From positions 18,215,073 to 18,279,072 of the forward strand of contig CM066912.1 in NCBI GenBank assembly GCA_033964015.1: a stretch of 64,000 nt of DNA. The letters run 5' to 3'. The notes beneath the pieces are model-generated. The model did not search any database. It was not told the origin of the DNA and saw nothing but the letters and a program-made list of their open reading frames with translations. This stretch comes from Scolanthus callimorphus. Its lineage: Eukaryota; Cnidaria; Anthozoa; Actiniaria; Edwardsiidae. Positions 50,153 to 59,139 of the stretch are shown here, in pieces. How positions within the stretch are numbered: position 1 is the stretch's first letter; each line of letters opens with the position of its first letter. Both the position numbers and the translations under genes were made by a program.

Positions 50153-51050
50153 TGACAAGGTACGAAACGCAAGCCATGGTCAACCTTTGTTTTTGCTAGG
50201 GGGGCAAGCAGGTTTTTCCCACATGTTGACACTAAAAATTTTGCTTCGATGGGGGGCAGCCCCCTCTGCCCCTACGCTAGCTACGGCACTGTTGTTATGA
50301 TCCTTAGGAGGCAACAAATCGAATGAGCCTCTTCATTTTTGTGGAAATCTTTAAAACACTCTAGTAAACAACAGAAAGGCTTATGATCCTTGTTAGCTGT
50401 GTGTGGCCAGACGTCTTAGGACTCAATGACCAATCGATACTGGAAAATCAACATCTTCAATAATTTGCAACTTACAATAAACGTTAAAGAATTAACATGC
50501 AGGCCAAGCATACTTTATTATAAAAAAAGTTTATAATATAGTATAATTTAAATTCCAAATTGACAATAAGAAAATATAATCTAAGGCTTCAAACGTTGTG
50601 TATTCAACCATGTAACCTCAAGACAAAGAAACTATTTTGAAATAATATACTATATAAAACGTTTTGCAATAAAATTCTGTAAATTGTAATTGTTACAAAT
50701 AATTGAAAATTCGATTAAAATTTCTGTGATGAAAATGCTCTTGCACTATATAAATATGAATACTTGAGAAGATGAGAAAATGTGAAAGCAAAAGTGATCT
50801 AGTCAGTCCAACAAGTCTCCAAAACAGAGTAACAACATCTTGCAAAACAGACTAGCAACAGTTCATTAACCACTGAAATCCTATCTCAAGCTAGCTCAGC
50901 TAGTCAAACCTGCTCATCCAGCTTGGTCAGCCAATCTCCCATCTCTAGTTTCTCCAGACATTGAAGGTTGGACTGTCCCTATTACTGCCCCTTGGCGACT
51001 CTTTCTCAGTGAGAACGTCCCCAGTAGCAAATGCCATCTGTTCCTATGTA
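50153..51050. other. Gene-free stretch
   Basis: 50195-50300 is a G/C-rich repeat fragment (GGGGGGCAAGC, GGGGGGCAGCCCC). The rest is AT-rich and shows no supported feature. Confidence 0.5.
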
Positions 51051-51054
51051 GATG

Positions 51055-52340
51055 AACGAATACTCCAGCAACAAGTTACAAAAATTGCAAAACCGCGCCA
51101 CCAGAGTTATGATGCAGGCCAGTTATGATACTAGCTCAAGTACACTCTTGGACGAGCTAGGGTGGGATAGGCTTCACATTCGAAGAAATAAATTCAAGGC
51201 TATTTTGGTTTTTAAGGAGGCTTGAAATAGTTTTTCAGTGATGATTCACTAGTAAGTTATTTGCAGTTTATTCTCCTTGTGCTTCTACCAATCAATCTGA
51301 CCCTCCGATATAATAATACTGATGAGTATGTGGTGCAAATGCACCACAGATTGTGACGAGAAAAGTATCCATAGCAACGCACGACACCTCTAAATATGCC
51401 CTACTTTTTCACTCTAAAAATTGATATCTCGAAAAATCCGCAGTGAATTTTTCTCAAAATCGCAAATAATGAGCGCGATAAAGAGTAGTTTTACTAAGTT
51501 GAAAATAAAAAAACGTTATCAGTAGGAACATGCACTCGTCAGCAAACATGCTTTTCTTGAATAATTTTTTTCATTTTAGATAAAATTCGCCAAAAAATTG
51601 TTAACAGCTCAAACTAATAACAATTAAAAATATATCCAAATTTTAAAAAATACACCGTCAAGTTTTTCTATAATTGCGCGCGCAGTGAGCATGTCACAAA
51701 ATAACACGATCCATTCTCGTACCCAGAGCTCCCCGGCTTGTCTCCTCGCGGGGGAGGCTCTGGTGACATCCATCTGACGCATGCGTGAGAATTGATACAG
51801 AGCCGTTGAGAGAAAGATCTTTCTGCGCATGCACAAACGTTCAAAAACAGCAAATCAGCAAAGGTCCTCAAATGGATGTCACCAGAGCCTCCCCTGCGAG
51901 CAGACGAGCCGGGGAGCTCTGGGTACGAGAATGAACACGATCTGCACAAGTGCCTATTGCGCATGCGCCAACAGTTAGATACAATGGATATTGCAAGCGT
52001 GCGCGCTCAATTTCGCTAGCGAGCGCGCGCGCGAAGAAAAGTATTTCGAGCCTCCTTTAAAGCTATAGAAGGGCCTGTCCCGGAGTATCTGCAAGACATC
52101 TTTCATGTGTGGCAAGGTAAGTATTACTAACGAAATCATGAAAACAAAGACCGTATTCCCAAACCACACACAAACTACCTAAAACGTTTTGGGTTTAGTG
52201 GGGCGGTATTATGGAACAGCCTCCCTGAATACTGAAGAAATTTAAATTCCTTGAGTCTCTTTAAAAGATTACTAGTCGGATCCCTGCACGGCAATCATGT
52301 AAAGCAGTTTGCAGTTTCATTTTTCTTTTAACTGTATGTA
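51055..52340 (+). pseudogene. C-terminal LINE (CR1-like) fragment, split by an insertion
   Basis: 51055-51220 reads LQKLQNRATRVMMQASYD, LLDELGWDRLHIRRNKFKAI, then breaks. From 52060 the frame resumes with VPEYLQDIF, and after 52185 come GFSGAVLWNSLPE and SLSLFKRLLVGSLHG. These are the ordered blocks of the C-terminal tail of CR1-type LINE proteins. Stops and frameshifts are present. The break is filled by the TIR element 51216-52057. Confidence 0.75.
51216..52057. mobile_element. Non-autonomous TIR element inserted in the LINE fragment
   Basis: GGAGGCTTGAAATAG at 51216 and the imperfect complement CTATTTCGAGCCTCC-type end (TATTTCGAGCCTCC) at 52057 are flanked by TTTAA on both sides. Within it are two GC-rich hairpin modules (51712-51767 reverse, 51877-51932 forward). 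Confidence 0.75.
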
Positions 52341-52447
52341 TGTAACTGATGATTTTACCGTGGGTAAAAGACAACAAAAACGGCTTACAAAAGCACTTTA
52401 ATAACATGAAGCTGAAATCACAGTTTGCACTTATGATGGCAGTTGGC

Positions 52448-53003
52448 AGTAGTATAGTAGGTATGGAATTACCCTTTTTTTTGCGGGTGAGCCTGGTGGT
52501 GAGGACCCTATTGTTATTGGAGACAATAGAAGGATACCCCCCACTCCCTACTTTTTTTTGTCTCAAGACAGAAGAAGGAGCATTGTGGTGAGGACCCTAT
52601 TGTAATTGGAGAGCCTATTGTAATTTCAACAAGCTATTGTTCTGGGATTATATAACACGAGCGCCGAAGACACCATCGAGTAATATTATTCCACGGTTCA
52701 ATGGGTTCTTATGCTACTGAGTCTTTTGTATTTCTAAGTCTTTTGTGTAAGAGATTAGTGTTTGTTGACTGCAACTCGAATATTAATTATAGTGTAAGGT
52801 TTTGTTTATGCGGAGATAGCATATCAGAAAATGCAGAGATATGGCTTATTCTCTTTATTATAAAATGAATGAATATCGATTACATAAAATACTATTACAT
52901 AAAATACTACCACTAACGGTTAGGTAAATAAACGATTTATTAAGAAATTGATTACAAGTCTAAAGTTTGTTCACTAGCATTCTTGACTTGGGGTAGAGGT
53001 TTC
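52448..53003. repeat. Left terminal inverted repeat of the Polinton-like element
   Basis: It pairs with the two parts of the right TIR. The inner end includes, on the minus strand, a copy of the last codons of the zinc-ribbon gene (LPQVKN, QTLDL, stop) and its AATAAA signal. Confidence 0.85.
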
Positions 53004-53337
53004 CCTATTAACTACACTTTTTTTATTTAATTTTATATGGAGAAGAACGGTAAGAACGCAACCGATAGGTTTTGTTTATGCGGAGATAGCATATCAGAAA
53101 ATGCAGAGATATGGCTTATTCTCTTTATTATAAAATGAATGAATATCGATTACATAAAATACTATTACATAAAATACTACCACTAACGGTTAGGTAAATA
53201 AACGATTTATTAAGAAATTGATTACAAGTCTAAAGTTTGTTCACTAGCATTCTTGACTTGGGGTAGAGGTTTCCCTATTAACTACACTTTTTTTATTTAA
53301 TTTTATATGGAGAAGAACGGTAAGAACGCAACCGATA
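52798..53337. repeat. Direct tandem duplication, 270 bp x 2, at the inner left TIR
   Basis: The units 52798-53067 and 53068-53337 appear identical by eye. Each starts GTTTTGTTTATGCGGAG and ends GCAACCGATAG. The unit spans inner TIR sequence plus the distal reading frame behind the ATPase. Confidence 0.95.
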
Positions 53338-53472
53338 GCGTCTCAACGTTGATTTTAGATACGGTCCGTCTTTATCAGCATCATCATCCAAATAATTCTT
53401 TAATATATTTTGTAATTTTGGCTTCTTTGGCTTCTTTGGCTTCTTTGGGGTAATACCTGCTGAAGGTGGCGG

Positions 53473-54654
53473 TCACAAGGTCAGTTCTGGAACTGTCGGT
53501 GTCGGGGGATCAAATGATGTCTTGGGAGATTCTACCACCTTTGCCGAATAGGGTATGGTAGCTGCCTCGGGTGATGATAACGGGATACTTAGGGGAGCAG
53601 TGTAGGTAGATGTTGCTACTGGTGGTTCTACACCTATTGGAGGGGTGTGACTTGCTTGATGCTTCATTCGCAACAAATCGCTTTGAAGCTGAGTGTATCG
53701 TATCACCTTGTCACCTTCACTCATAGTTTGACTGTGAAGGATGTCATCCATTTTGTCATGTAGTTCTCTCATGCGCCGCTTTTCTGGAGAAATATCCATA
53801 TTTTGATAACTAAGAAATTTTAGGAGCTCTTTCCCAATGGCGTCATCCGTTTTCTCATTGGTTGACACTTCCCCAGGAAGAACATTGGCGCGTAGTCTGC
53901 AGTTGTCGTTGGTTGCTGGTTTTAAGTCAACAAACAGGTAGCCAAAAGGTTTCCTGACGGCTTCTTCATACTTGTCAAGAAAATAATGTGTGTTGCGTGG
54001 ATACATTTGTTTGGCCAACGTCATCACTTGCAATTGGTCTCTAGGGTTCTTGAATAGGACCAGGTAGTGGCTATTTAAGGATATGTTTCGATTGACGTTT
54101 CCTTGGTGAAATAGGTTTTGTAGGATATAAATCACTGACAGATTTCTGTGATGGGATCCCTTGGTGAATAAGTTTGCAATCCTGTTATCATTCCCAGTTT
54201 CAATCATCTGATCGTCGATGACAATGAGGTTCCGCACATTGACGTCAAAGTATGAGTCTTGCTCAATGTTGGTTGGAATTCCTTTAACGAATTCTATTTG
54301 TGGGGTAGACATGGCTAAGGCGGTGTAGGCTGGCTGCCACTGAGCATAGCACCAGACTATGCGTTGGGGTGGAGGCGAGATTGTCTTTTGCCAATGCTCA
54401 AGGAGTTTCTGGACCCAAACAGTCTTCCCGCTTCCGGTCATTCCCGCCACCATACACGTAAAAGGATGTTGGAGTTGAAAGGGACCACATGTTTCGTGAA
54501 CACCAAAACGGAAAGGCATGGATGATTCTGGCTCCCTTGTTTCACCTGTAACGATGTTTGGATGATATTTCTTTTTATGTCTCTCCATATCATAATGACG
54601 TGAAAACCCTGTTCCACACTCTGGACAAACAGCTTTCTTTACCATGATGTTCAT
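53473..54654 (-). CDS. Packaging-type ATPase (FtsK/HerA, A32-like) with N-terminal C2H2 zinc finger
   Basis: 393 residues from ATG 54654 to TGA 53473-53475. An N-terminal C2H2 finger uses C10, C13, H26 and H31 (CPECGTGF..H..H). The ATPase core follows: Walker A GMTGSGKT (71-78), Walker B LIVIDD (143-148), the block SHHRNLSVIYILQNLF (167-182) with a sensor-type Gln, and NSHYLVLFKNPRD (194-206). In Polintons and related viruses this ATPase pumps DNA into capsids. The C-terminus is Pro/Ser/Thr-rich. After the TGA the same frame stays open for 59 codons (TPKKPKKPKKPK, then basic residues) to TAA 53293-53295, so the stop may be a recent nonsense change or be read through. A TATAAATAG box lies at 54702-54709. 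Confidence 0.85.
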   Translation of the reverse strand: MNIMVKKAVCPECGTGFSRHYDMERHKKKYHPNIVTGETREPESSMPFRFGVHETCGPFQLQHPFTCMVAGMTGSGKTVWVQKLLEHWQKTISPPPQRIVWCYAQWQPAYTALAMSTPQIEFVKGIPTNIEQDSYFDVNVRNLIVIDDQMIETGNDNRIANLFTKGSHHRNLSVIYILQNLFHQGNVNRNISLNSHYLVLFKNPRDQLQVMTLAKQMYPRNTHYFLDKYEEAVRKPFGYLFVDLKPATNDNCRLRANVLPGEVSTNEKTDDAIGKELLKFLSYQNMDISPEKRRMRELHDKMDDILHSQTMSEGDKVIRYTQLQSDLLRMKHQASHTPPIGVEPPVATSTYTAPLSIPLSSPEAATIPYSAKVVESPKTSFDPPTPTVPELTL

Positions 54655-54700
54655 ACTTCAACCGTTTGTTTGGTAATGGGTAAGGATTCGGGAAACACTT

Positions 54701-54709
54701 CTATTTATA
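54701..54709 (-). promoter_or_regulatory. TATA box of the ATPase gene
   Basis: TATAAATAG on the minus strand, about 47 bases before the ATPase start codon and at the edge of the G-rich minisatellite. Confidence 0.6.
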
Positions 54710-54716
54710 CTTTTCA

Positions 54717-55111
54717 TTGCGGGCGTCTTGCGGGCGTCCTTGCGGGCGCTGACGGGTGCTGTAGCGGGCGTGACGGGCGCTGTAGCGGGCGTTGACGGGC
54801 GCTGTAGCGGGCGTTGGCGGGCGCTGTAGCGGGCGCGACGGGCGCTGTAGCGGGCGCGACGGGCGCTGTAGCGGGCGCGACGGGCGCTGTAGCGGGCGCG
54901 ACGGGCGCTGTAGCGGGCGAGACGGGCGCTGTAGCGGGCGCGACGGGCGTTGACGGGCGCTGTGGCGGGCGCTGTAGCGGGCGCTACGGGCGTTGACGGG
55001 CGCTGTAGCGGGCGTGACGGGCGTTGACGGGCGTTGACGGGCGCTATAGCGGATATGACGGGCGTCTCTTGCGGGCGCTACGGGCGTTGACAGGCGCTGT
55101 AGTGGGCGTCC
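54717..55111. repeat. G-rich minisatellite, 21-bp unit, between divergent genes
   Basis: Unit GACGGGCGCTGTAGCGGGCG(C), regular at 54838-54960 and degenerate on both sides. All G runs are on the plus strand. The 7-residue repeat peptide it could encode (GATGAVA) is an artefact of the 21-bp period. Confidence 0.97.
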
Positions 55112-55130
55112 TGTCTATGGTCGCTACAAA

Positions 55131-55140
55131 TATATAAATA
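55131..55140 (+). promoter_or_regulatory. TATA box of the first rightward gene
   Basis: TATATAAATA ends 34 bases before the start codon at 55175. Confidence 0.6.
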
Positions 55141-55174
55141 GTAGCTCCATTGACACTTTGTTTCATTTGTAACC

Positions 55175-55489
55175 ATGTCTCGAGTAGTGAAGAACAACGT
55201 AGGTTTTCTTCAAGCCTTGTGCAGTTGCCCGCCATATCAGCGTCAATACCTTCTCGACACAGCTACCCCAGAACAAGTTCATGCTCTAACTCAGATTGCC
55301 CATAATGTTGGAAATGGATACATTCCATTGGGTGATGATGAGTTTAGTAACATAAGACAACACGGGGAGGACCTAGGCGCCTTGGCTAGTGGTTCCACCC
55401 CTTTCAAAGAAAAAAAGCAAATCTTGTCACAAAAAGGGGGTGGGTTTGTCCAAGACCTGCTCATCCCTGTTTTAGCATTGCTGCTCTGA
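55175..55489 (+). CDS. Small protein with basic region and hydrophobic C-terminus (possible minor virion protein)
   Basis: 104 residues in one exon. The N-terminal half is helical (LCSCPPYQRQYLLDTATPEQ, HALTQIAHNVGNGYIPL). A basic stretch FKEKKQILSQKGGGF precedes a hydrophobic end VQDLLIPVLALLL. From memory, proteins of about 100 residues with this order (helix, basic linker, GG-F, hydrophobic tail) occur in Polinton/adintovirus-like elements of marine invertebrates. A membrane-active or core role like that of small adenoviral proteins is possible but unproven. It has its own TATA box and Kozak-like ACCATG. Confidence 0.65.
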   Translation: MSRVVKNNVGFLQALCSCPPYQRQYLLDTATPEQVHALTQIAHNVGNGYIPLGDDEFSNIRQHGEDLGALASGSTPFKEKKQILSQKGGGFVQDLLIPVLALLL

Positions 55490-55492
55490 GGG

Positions 55493-55500
55493 TATAAATA
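55493..55500 (+). promoter_or_regulatory. TATA box of the acidic-protein gene
   Basis: TATAAATA starts four bases after the stop of the preceding gene and 52 bases before an in-frame ATG at 55545. Confidence 0.6.
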
Positions 55501-55574
55501 CAAGTCACGTTTGAGGATCAAATCATTTGTGGTTGGCTTTTACCATGAAACGTTAACTGGATTCAGATAGCGAT

Positions 55575-56069
55575 ATGTCTAGCGATGACGAGGGTGAGCA
55601 AGAGGAGACAAAACATCAACCTCGAATCAAAGACGTGTTGAGTCAGATTTCAAATGCTGTTCCCTATCAAAATGCCCGAGACCTTCTGCACAGTGTAGCC
55701 GCCTCTAAAGATATTTTGTTTTGGTCGCCTAACGGGGAAATGATTCGTCGTAAACGCAGAATACCAAACACAGTTATTGCTGATCTTGTAGAGTTTGTAT
55801 TACTACCTTTCAGCGAAGATATTTCACCTCCAAGAGGTTTAAAGTCTTTTCTCGAGGGACTGGCAGAATTAGGAATTGATAAGAGACTGATCCGTAACAA
55901 AGCAGCTTTGAACGATGTAGTTACCTATGAAAGCAGGGAGACACAAAGCGAGCAGTCTAGCGATGATGAAACGGACGATAATAATGAAAGTGATGAAGAA
56001 ACTGACCAATCTGCTGGTGACGATGAGGAAGCGGAGCAATCCGATGATGAGGAAACTGAAACTGAGTAA
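55575..56069 (+). CDS. Acidic protein of the Polinton-like element
   Basis: 164 residues. The N-terminus and C-terminus are acidic (SSDDEGEQEE; a Glu/Asp/Ser tail of about 45 residues). The folded middle has IKDVLSQISNAVPYQNARDL, ILFWSPNGEM, RRIPNTVIADLVEFVL and a helix GLKSFLEGLAELGIDKRLI. From memory this middle resembles a protein family accompanying the small hydrophobic-tailed protein in similar invertebrate elements; its function is unknown to me. An upstream in-frame ATG (55545) follows the TATA box at the right distance but is cut by TAA at 55554-55556, so the original start was probably there. Confidence 0.65.
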   Translation: MSSDDEGEQEETKHQPRIKDVLSQISNAVPYQNARDLLHSVAASKDILFWSPNGEMIRRKRRIPNTVIADLVEFVLLPFSEDISPPRGLKSFLEGLAELGIDKRLIRNKAALNDVVTYESRETQSEQSSDDETDDNNESDEETDQSAGDDEEAEQSDDEETETE

Positions 56070-56391
56070 AGAGGGAGATGGAGTCTCGGGTGGCATTGAA
56101 AAGAAAGCCGATGGATTATGCAGTCATTGTGAAGGGAACAATTCTTATCGCATCGATATTGCTTGGTGTGGAAAATGCTTGTGGCAAGATAAAATGTCCG
56201 GACGTTATGAAAAAGACAAACTCTACGAATGCCCAGTTTGTCAAAAGCAATCACCCATGGGAAAAGCTTGGAAGGGGTCTTTTCTGCGGTGTTATGATTG
56301 CATGGCGGGCTCGTATTACAACACGAAAAAAGATGAGTGGAAATTTCTACCTCAAGTCAAGAATACTAGTAAACAGACTTTAGACTTGTAA
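56044..56391 (+). CDS. Zinc-ribbon protein of the Polinton-like element
   Basis: Overlaps the end of the acidic gene in another frame. The frame is open from 55927, but only the part from about 56044 looks like protein. It contains paired Cys motifs, CSHC, CGKC, CPVC and CYDC, spaced as in two zinc ribbons (LCSHC...AWCGKC...YECPVC...LRCYDC). It could bind nucleic acid, as late transcription factors of DNA viruses do; that is inference. The last ~16 codons lie in the right TIR and are repeated on the other side of the element. No TATA box of its own was seen, so it may be read from the same mRNA as the acidic gene. Confidence 0.65.
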   Translation: MMRKLKLSKEGDGVSGGIEKKADGLCSHCEGNNSYRIDIAWCGKCLWQDKMSGRYEKDKLYECPVCQKQSPMGKAWKGSFLRCYDCMAGSYYNTKKDEWKFLPQVKNTSKQTLDL

Positions 56392-56401
56392 TCAATTTCT
56401 T

Positions 56402-56407
56402 AATAAA
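56402..56407 (+). terminator. Poly(A) signal within the right TIR
   Basis: AATAAA 11 bases after the zinc-ribbon stop. The TIR provides the mirrored signal at 52936-52941 and 53206-53211 on the minus strand for the ATPase side. Confidence 0.6.
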
Positions 56408-56659
56408 TCGTTTATTTACCTAACCGTTAGTGGTAGTATTTTATGTAATAGTATTTTATGTAATCGATATTCATTCATTTTATAATAAAGAGAATAAGCC
56501 ATATCTCTGCATTTTCTGATATGTTATCTCCTCATAAACAAAACCTTACACTATAATTAATATTCGAGTTGCAGTCAACAAACACTAATCCCTTACACAA
56601 AAGACTTAGAAATACAAAAGACTCATTAGCATAAGAACCCATTGAACCGTGGAATAATA

Positions 56660-58553
56660 ATATATAGATTTAGCCACTGGCTAAAAGCGGAGCTCCCGGT
56701 TACATATTTTTTTAACGAGACAAAAAGGTTGCCATTGTACACAGTACATATATATAGCCTTGCACCGTTATACCACGTGACTAAGCACTTTTTCATCCAA
56801 GTGTGGTTATCTAAGGTTCATCCCTTCAACGATGTAAACCTTTTCACGTTGGATGACGTCATCAATGACGTCATACCACGTGACCATGCAGTTGTACCCC
56901 CCTTGCCACTTAGACAACTTCATCCAAGTTTGGTTGTCTGAGGTTTTTCCCTTCTCGAGATATATCATGTTTCTCCTATGATGACGTCATCAATGACGTC
57001 ATACCACGTGACCATGCAGTTGCACCCGTCTGCCACTTAGATAACTTCACCCAAGTTTGGTTGTCTGAAGTTCATCCCTTCTTGAGATATATCATTTTTC
57101 TGCTATGATGACGTCATCAATGACGTCATACCACGTGACCATGCAGTTGCACCCCCTTGCCACTTAGATAACTTCACCCAAGTTTGGTTGTCTGAAGTTC
57201 ATCCCTTCTTGAGATATATCATTTTACTGCTATGATGACGTCATCAATGACGTCATACCACGTGACCATGCAGTTGCACCCCCCTTGCCACTTAGACAAC
57301 TTCACCCAAGATTGGTTGTCTGAGGTTCATCCCTTCTTGAGATATATCATGTTTCTCCTATGATGACGTCATCAATGACGTCATACCACGTGACCATGCA
57401 GTTGCACCCCCCTTGCCACTTAGATAACTTCACCCAAGTTTGGTTGTCTGAAGTTCATCCCTTCTTGAGATATATCATTTTTCTGCTATGATGACGTCAT
57501 CAATGACGTCATACCACGTGACCATGCAGTTGCACCCCCTTGCCACTTAGACAACTTCACCCAAGTTTGGTTGTCTGAGGTTCATCCCTTCTTGAGATAT
57601 ATCATTTTACTGCTATGATGACGTCATCAATGACGTCATACCACGTGACCATGCAGTTGCACCCCCCTTGCCACTTAGACAACTTCACCCAAGATGGGTT
57701 GTCTGAGGTTCATCCCTTCTTGAGATATATCATGTTTCTCCTATGATGACGTCATCAATGACGTCATACCACGTGACCATGCAGTTGCACCCCCCTTGCC
57801 ACTTAGATAACTTCACCCAAGTTTGGTTGTCTGAAGTTCATCCCTTCTTGAGATATATCATTTTTCTGCTATGATGACGTCATCAATGACGTCATACCAC
57901 GTGACCATGCAGTTGCACCCCCCTTGCCACTTAGACAACTTCACCCAAGATTGGTTGTCTGAGGTTCATCCCTTCTTGAGATATATCATGTTTCTCCTAT
58001 GATGACGTCATCAATGACGTCATACCACGTGACCATGCAGTTGCACCCCCCTTGCCACTTAGATAACTTCAACCAAGATTGGTTGTCTGAAGTTCATCCC
58101 TTCTTGAGATATATCATTTTTCTGCTATGATGACGTCATCAATGACGTCATACCACGTGACCATGCAGTTGCACCCCCCTTGCCACTTAGATAACTTCAC
58201 CAAAATTTGGTTGTCTGAGGTCCATCCCTTCCCGAGATTTGTTAATTTTCTTAGTATACCACAGGGTTCCCATGAGTTTCCGCGTACGGCGGACGGACGG
58301 ACGGACGCCGGACGGACGTACGCTATACCTTTAATACCAGGAAGAAACAAAAAAAATCATATCTCAAGAAGGGAACAACCTATGGCAACCAAACTTGGAC
58401 ACATTCATCTTTTGGGCGATACCATTTCAACGCCCTAATCATTTGACTTATCGCCGTCAATAACGTAAGCAAAATGAGCAAGAGAGCCCGTGACGTTTGA
58501 AAATCAACTCCATAGTTATGCTAGACGTTATTTCCTTAGGTATGGTGCTCCGC
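56660..58553. mobile_element. Insertion of about 1.9 kb splitting the right TIR
   Basis: The left TIR reads through CATCGAGTAATATTATTCC without a break, whereas the right copy is split at GGAATAATA | TATTACTCG, leaving only a 1-3 base overlap (TA). Near its ends lie GCGGAGC (56687) and GCTCCGC (58547), a motif also seen at 24290-24331. Most of it is the 128-bp satellite. Confidence 0.75.
56852..58256. repeat. Satellite array, 127-128-bp unit, 11 copies
   Basis: GATGACGTCATCAATGACGT starts at 56852, 56980, 57107, 57234, 57362, 57490, 57617, 57745, 57873, 58001 and 58129. Each unit has two TGACGTCA palindromes and one CACGTG. Variants TTTTCTGCT and GTTTCTCCT alternate in part, suggesting a higher-order dimer. 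Confidence 0.97.
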
Positions 58554-59139
58554 TATTACTCGATGGTGTCTTCGGCGCTCGTCTTATATAATCCCAGAAC
58601 AATAGCTTGTTGAAATTACAATAGGCTCTCCAATTACAATAGGGTCCTCACCACAATGCTCCTTTTTTTGTCTTGAGACAAAAAAAAGTAGGGGGGTGGG
58701 GGTATCCTTCTATTGTCTCCAATAACAATAGGGTCCTCACCACCAGGCTCACGCGCATGCTCACCCGCAAAAAAAAGGGTAATTCCATACCTACTATACT
58801 ACTGTTGGCAACTGCCAAAACGTATTATTATTATTCAGCTATGCCACTATCTCGATTCTGATTGGCTAAGAGTACACAGCGAAAGCATGATGGCGCGCAG
58901 TGCGTGACGTCAAACTCCAGACATTTAGGATTGATGCACTCTAATGACGTCATAACGCAAGCCAATAGGTTTGACCGCCCTCTTTCCGAAGGCGAAAGCC
59001 AATTTTGCCAATATTCTCGTTGAATCTGTTATGCTTTTTGCCGAGAGATCATTGCTCAGGATATCTTAACATCAACAATGGCTATTTGAATTGAATACGA
59101 AGAGGAAAATACTAATGGACGTAAGCTGGTTTTCGCATG

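Larger units (their letters stand above)
52448..58803. mobile_element. Small Polinton/Maverick-like element with 6-bp target duplication
   Basis: Ends AGTAGTATAG / CTATACTACT, starting with 5'-AG as in Polintons. The flanking 6-bp duplication GTTGGC is at 52442-52447 and 58804-58809. Long TIRs: left 52448 to about 53003; right 58803 inward to about 58554, then resuming from about 56659 to about 56345, broken by a 1.9-kb insertion. Four ORFs: ATPase (minus) and three plus-strand genes. No protein-primed DNA polymerase, retroviral-type integrase, protease or major capsid frame is present. Without the insertion it is about 4.5 kb, far below the 15-20 kb of full Polintons. It is either a satellite using a helper's enzymes or a deleted copy. 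Confidence 0.85.

Noticed and set aside
54814..54996. 60-codon repeat ORF (GATGAVA repeats)
   Set aside because: Produced by the 21-bp period of the G-rich minisatellite; no start context and it lies in a promoter region.
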